Source of the DNA: an uncultured Dehalococcoidia bacterium
GTDB taxonomy: Bacteria > Chloroflexota > Dehalococcoidia > Lucifugimonadales > UBA3495
Length of the DNA: 64,000 nt
Assembly: GCA_958296225.1 (NCBI GenBank)
Contig: OY282456.1
Coordinates: 2,604,001-2,668,000 of the forward strand
Direction of reading: 5' to 3'
Shown here: piece after piece, positions 60,369 to 64,000 of the stretch
How the letters are laid out: each line of letters opens with the position of its first letter
Position numbering within the stretch: position 1 is the stretch's first letter
Translations under genes and position numbers: made by a program
Notes under the pieces: generated by a model
Database searches by the model: none
The model's input: the letters and a program-made list of their open reading frames with translations, nothing else
Told to the model about the DNA's origin: nothing

Positions 60369-62063
60369 ATTGCTGGTGGCTATGGACAGGGCGTCAGGCG
60401 CGGCGTCTTTCCGTAGCAGTGGTTCGGAGCGGTGTGGTTAGCAGTCAAAAGCAACTGACCGTCGCGGTGCGCTTGGCGGCGGTAAGAGGCTGCCATTGGC
60501 CGTAGTCGGTTGCCGCGTGGCTTTTCGTCGGTCAGCTGACGGAGCCATCGCGGCCTGGCGCCGCTCCTGACGCTCGTACAGGGCCTGACACGGCCTTGTT
60601 TCCGTGGTGCAAGAGCGCCATTCCCAACGCGCGGACGAAGACGGCTTCGGGGGATTGGCCTTCCGGCGTTGGGCCGTCGTGCAGCACCGGGTGTTGTATG
60701 CAGGCTGGACTGATTAGGTGCGGGTCGTGGAACTCGGCGTACAGGTTGCTTCCGTTGCCGTCGGATGGCATCAGGTCGGATGGCATCAGCATCGCTAACG
60801 CCATTTCGTCGCCAGTGCGAATTGTAAGCTGCCCAGTGCTTGGTGCCGGTGTGGCTGGTCCAGACAAAAACGGCGGGCAGCCATTCGCGCCGGCCGGCTT
60901 GTTCCAGGGCGCGGGCGACCAGCGCGGTTTCGTAAAAGGGCTTTGTTGGCGTCGCCGGGTCAAGTTGTCGTGCCGCCGGTCCCGGTGTATCAGGCCGGTG
61001 GCCGGCTTCTCAGCGTCGCGCCTTGGTGTGGCTTAAGTCGCTGGCGCCGGCTGACTAATCAGCCACGAGTAGGCGAGTAACAGCGCGCTGCGGTTCAGTG
61101 GACGGCGCCGGTCGGCGGCTGATTCGCTGCCTTTCCGTTGGTTGGCGATGCCGCCGCCAGTGGCCATGGCTTCCAGGCGCTCTGCCGGCTTCCGGGTTTC
61201 AGTGGCCGGCGTGATGCCGTGATGCCGTGATGCCGTGATGCCGCCGGCTGCGGGCGACTTGGGCGGTCTCGCAGGGTGTCATCACAGGATGCTTTTCCCG
61301 CTGCGGTATTTTGAGGTCGCTGGGTTAGTTGCCGAGGGCGCTTTCGAGGTTCAGTTACCAGTGCTTTCCGTTGGGGCGCTCCACATTCGGGAGGAGACGC
61401 ATCCCGGTATGCAGAAGGATTGCCGGCAGTCCGGGCACTGTAGCCGGCTTGGCGAGGATTTGCCGCAGGACTGGCAAGGTTCGTTCCCTGGGTCGGTGAT
61501 GACCGGGAACCCCTGGAACGTTATCTATGGCATCGTCTCCGTCTCCCGATGATTGAATCTGGTAGTCTGGCAATCTGCCCGTGAGCATGGCCATGACGTA
61601 TCCCATGCTGTCGCTTGCGCCGGCTGCGGCTCCCAGCATGATGCTTCCGGCCGCGATGCCACCTTATCATGACGTCGGCTTCCGACGGTTCGAGTTTCGG
61701 CCCGTTGCTTTGAGGCCGGTCTTGGTCTTTCCGCCTGTCGCTAATGGTCAGCAGGTTCTCCTTTCGTTGTGGCCGGGAGGGACGGCGCTGACCTGTGCCA
61801 GGTGTCCTGTGCGGCCAGCGCCATCGTTCCCATTGGCTAACATCGGCTTGCCGTCGTTCCTTTCCTGGATGGCGATGGCTTGAACCACCACTGCCAGCAG
61901 TAAGCCCATAGGATGCAGTATTTCGCCCGGCGCTGGCCCTGAGTCGGCTGGCGGCAGCTCCATTTCGTGGCAGTGGCATTGTTCCTCGGGGGCCGTTGCC
62001 GCTTGGCCCTCTGGAGTCCGGTGGCCGCCGGTGTTTCGGGTCTCGTTTGGTATGATGCCTTAG
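60369..62063 (-). pseudogene. Decayed coding region
   Basis: No frame is intact, but natural-looking peptides appear on the minus strand: PTKPFYETALVARALEQAGR then EWLPAVFVWTSHTGTKHWAA (about 60800-60960), changing to ACIQHPVLHDGPTPEGQSPE (about 60540-60740) after a frameshift; near 61410-61450 LQCPDCRQSFCIPGC; near 61760-61960 LLLAVVVQAIAIQERNDGKP. This looks like several small genes broken by repeated frameshifts. Families not recognised. Confidence 0.45.
61211..61242. repeat. 8-bp tandem repeat, four copies
   Basis: gtgatgcc repeated four times. A unit of 8 bp in coding sequence would cause phase variation by slippage, but the surrounding gene is already broken. Confidence 0.85.
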
Positions 62064-62752
62064 AGCGTGTGGTCAAATTGGGAATATGGTGGTAAATTGG
62101 CGCCGTTAGCCGCAATCTGCCACCAGGAGGGCGATCCCGTGTCCACCGCCGACGCCTATCACCGCCACGACACCTCCGATCGCGCCTGGCAAATCCTGGA
62201 ACCCCGCCTCCCCGGCGGCAAGGGCAAAGTGTGGCGCCCTGCAGCAAACGACCGCCGCTTTAGCAACACCCTGTTCTGGGTACTGCGCACCGGCGCTCCC
62301 TGGCGCGATTTGCCCCCGGACTACGGCGATTGGAGCAACACTCACCGTCGCTTGATGCGCGGACGCAATCAAAATGTCTGGGCTGCATTGCAGGAAGCGC
62401 TGGTTGACGACCCTGATTTTGAGTGGCTAAGGGGGCTGAATACGAAACTGCATCCGGCGGTGGATGCGCACGGTATGCCGTGCGGATGCGGGTAACGGCG
62501 GGCACGGTGGCGGATTGTACCCCGGCGGCGGCGCTGATTGCGGGCATTGCGGCGGCGCATTTGCTGGCTGACAAGGGGTATGACACCAACGGAGTGCTGG
62601 CGGCGCGTGGGGAGGGCATGACGCCGGTGGTACCGCCGCAGCGGAGTCGGCGGGAGCCTCAGGAGTATGACGCGGATTTGTACCAGGCGCGTCATTTGGC
62701 GGAGAACGGGTTTGGCAAGTTCCAGGAATGGCGGGGCGGGGCGACGCGGTAG
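62064..62752 (+). mobile_element. IS5-family copy with decayed transposase
   Basis: Left end gcgtgtggtcaaattgggaa at 62064. The transposase N-terminus (GTG 62140; HDTSDRAWQILEPRLPGG, WRDLPPDYGDWSNTHRR) runs to FEWL and then jumps to RGLNTKLHPAVDAHGMPCG, missing the first catalytic Asp region. A frameshift at about 62490 precedes the rest (LLADKGYDTNGVLAA, LYQARHLAENGFGKFQEW), ending at TAG 62750. The right terminal repeat is lost. Non-functional. Confidence 0.82.
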
Positions 62753-63050
62753 GCCAAAAACGCGGCGTCATACCTGCAATCCAGTACGCCAACCCGGTGC
62801 GCCCGCCGCGGGTTCGCCGCCGCTGTTGACTAGCCGGCGTCGCCAGCCTACACTGCCGGCACACGGCAGCGACTCAACATCGGGACAGGCCCAAGGTGAT
62901 GCCGGCCGGCGCGAACTCGGAACAGCCTTCCCACGAAAACGGGGCGAGCCGTGTCGCCGCGGCAAGGGAAAAGCGCAAACCGGATTCCATGGCGCAATAA
63001 TCGCGCTATGCCGCCACCCGAGGGAACAACTGTCGCCAAGGGGGCCAACA
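62753..63050. other. Intergenic region before the helicase gene
   Basis: About 300 bp without a supported gene. It contains a good sigma-70-like promoter (next entry). Confidence 0.5.
62826..62854 (+). promoter_or_regulatory. Sigma-70-like promoter
   Basis: TTGACT (62826-62831), a 17-nt spacer, and TACACT (62849-62854). Located about 200 bp upstream of the helicase gene start, so a long 5' leader would result. Best promoter match I found in the window. Confidence 0.5.
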
Positions 63051-64000
63051 TTGGCTGCGGAGAACGCCATTCAGCCGGGGCAGACGCTTACCGGCCCGCT
63101 ATTCAACGAGCCGGTGCGGGTAGAGACCGTAGCCACCAACGGCTCCGGTTCCTGGAGTATCGGTGTCGTAGGCCAACAGTCGGGGCGGTTCAGCCGGGTT
63201 ACGCTGGACGCTGCCGAGCTGTCCGAGTTGGCAATCACCGACGCCGCGCCGGCCTACACCGGCGACGGCGCAATAGCGCGGTTGGGCCTGCAAGCTTACA
63301 CGCTGGGCATTGCCTACGAGTTCGACCCCTACTTTGCCCTGTCCGTGTCGCGGGTTGACCCGCTGCCCCACCAGCTGGAGGCGGTTTATGACTATCTGCT
63401 GAAGCTCCCCAGCGTGCGGTTCCTGCTGGCGGACGACGCCGGCGCCGGCAAGACCATCATGGCCGGGCTGCTGATTCGCGAGCTCAAACTGCGCGGGATT
63501 ATCGAGCGGATTGCCGTCGTCTGCCCGGCAAACCTTACTTTCCAATGGCAACGGGAACTGTCCGAAAAGTTTGACGAGACCTTTTCCGTCCTCAAAGGCA
63601 GCGACATACGCAACCAGTTCGGCGCCAACGAATGGCTGGAACGCAGCCAGGTCATCACGTCGCTGGACCTGGCCAAGCGGGGCGACGTTCTGCCGGGGTT
63701 GCAGCAGGTGCAATGGGACCTGGTGATAGTGGATGAAGCGCACCGGATGTCGGCCCGCGACGAAAGCCACAAGAGTATGCGCTACCGCCTGGGCGAAATC
63801 CTGAGGGACAACGCTGACCACATCCTGCTGCTGACCGCCACGCCCCACAAGGGCGACCCGCAGAACTTCACCCTCTTTCTGCAACTGCTGGACCAGGACG
63901 CCTACGCCGACGTGCGGTCAATCAACGAGGCTATGGAACGCCAGCGCGCGCCTTTCTACCTGCGACGCACCAAGGAGGCGATGGTCTATTTCCCGGAACG
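63051..64000 (+). CDS. SNF2-like DEAD/DEAH helicase, 5' part
   Basis: Open from TTG 63051 (aaggggg upstream) past the window end; 316 residues visible. N-terminal domain reads AIQPGQTLTGPLFNEPVRVE, then HQLEAVYDYLL (Q-like motif), Walker A LLADDAGAGKTIMAGLLIRE near residue 126, motif II VIVDEAHRMSA near 228, motif III LLTATPHKGDP near 265. This layout occurs in stand-alone SNF2 proteins and in the DrmD helicase of DISARM anti-phage systems. The rest, and any methylase neighbours, lie outside. Confidence 0.85.
   Translation, partial: MAAENAIQPGQTLTGPLFNEPVRVETVATNGSGSWSIGVVGQQSGRFSRVTLDAAELSELAITDAAPAYTGDGAIARLGLQAYTLGIAYEFDPYFALSVSRVDPLPHQLEAVYDYLLKLPSVRFLLADDAGAGKTIMAGLLIRELKLRGIIERIAVVCPANLTFQWQRELSEKFDETFSVLKGSDIRNQFGANEWLERSQVITSLDLAKRGDVLPGLQQVQWDLVIVDEAHRMSARDESHKSMRYRLGEILRDNADHILLLTATPHKGDPQNFTLFLQLLDQDAYADVRSINEAMERQRAPFYLRRTKEAMVYFPE

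Noticed and set aside
1..64000. tRNA, rRNA or riboswitch genes
   Set aside because: I saw no cloverleaf with conserved T-loop bases or known riboswitch core. A covariance-model scan would be decisive and was not possible here.

Overview
This is a GC-rich bacterial chromosome segment with ordinary housekeeping and catabolic genes separated by accessory islands. No rRNA or tRNA was found, so the taxon is inferred from gene content. An F420 ligase (cofE), three luciferase-like flavin/F420 oxidoreductases, an oxalate/formate-type MFS carrier, several Uma2 nucleases and two UGA-containing redox genes fit a Chloroflexota lineage of the SAR202, Caldilineales or Dehalococcoidia kind best. That assignment is moderate confidence only.

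Layout. 0-5.2 kb: a fatty-acid block (two hot-dog dehydratases, plsX, a fabG-like gene), an isocitrate-lyase-fold enzyme and a DUF2157/GDYXXLXY membrane pair. 5.3-14.5 kb: a frameshifted DUF3800 gene, cofE, a Uma2 nuclease, dinB, a luciferase-like enzyme, and a dprA-like gene next to a RecQ helicase-phosphoribosyltransferase fusion that is frameshifted exactly in its Walker A motif. 15.5-23.0 kb: a five-gene collinear cassette (unknown, 1180-aa SF2 helicase with an inserted zinc ribbon, unknown, MoxR-type AAA+ ATPase, DUF2201/VWA protein), the best candidate for an undescribed system. 23.2-24.8 kb: a fossil type I-E CRISPR-Cas locus (a cas8e scrap, an IS5-family scrap, a cas6e tail and a decayed array with exact 61-bp periodicity). 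24.8-27.9 kb: decayed ORFs, a coiled-coil repeat protein with a nuclease-like tail, and an IS5-derived miniature element.

27.9-32.2 kb: a probable operon with two selenoprotein genes, UGSC-family and AhpD-like. Each has an in-frame TGA in the family's redox motif followed by a compact hairpin at SECIS distance; a hot-dog thioesterase, an SDR and an MFS carrier share the operon. 32.2-39.2 kb: amidase, a repeat-rich membrane protein with a duplicated 3' end, an AcoX/NAD-kinase-like gene, TauE/SafE, trxB and a sugar epimerase. 39.4-45.2 kb: a partial prophage-like module (zinc ribbon, terminase, portal, DNA methyltransferase with a coupled ORF, and a duplicated membrane/coiled-coil gene). 45.3-49.1 kb: two luciferase-like enzymes and an MFS carrier. 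49.3-59.1 kb: a peptide-type ABC transporter operon split by five tandem Uma2 nuclease genes. 59.2-60.3 kb: an insertion sequence whose transposase probably needs -1 frameshifting at an A7 run; deletion derivatives or relics of it lie at 38.5 and 14.6 kb. 60.3-63.0 kb: decayed sequence and an IS5-family relic. The window ends inside an SNF2-like helicase.

The accessory parts show frequent decay by frameshift, deletion and IS remnants, strong amplification of short coding repeats, and a concentration of defence-type functions.
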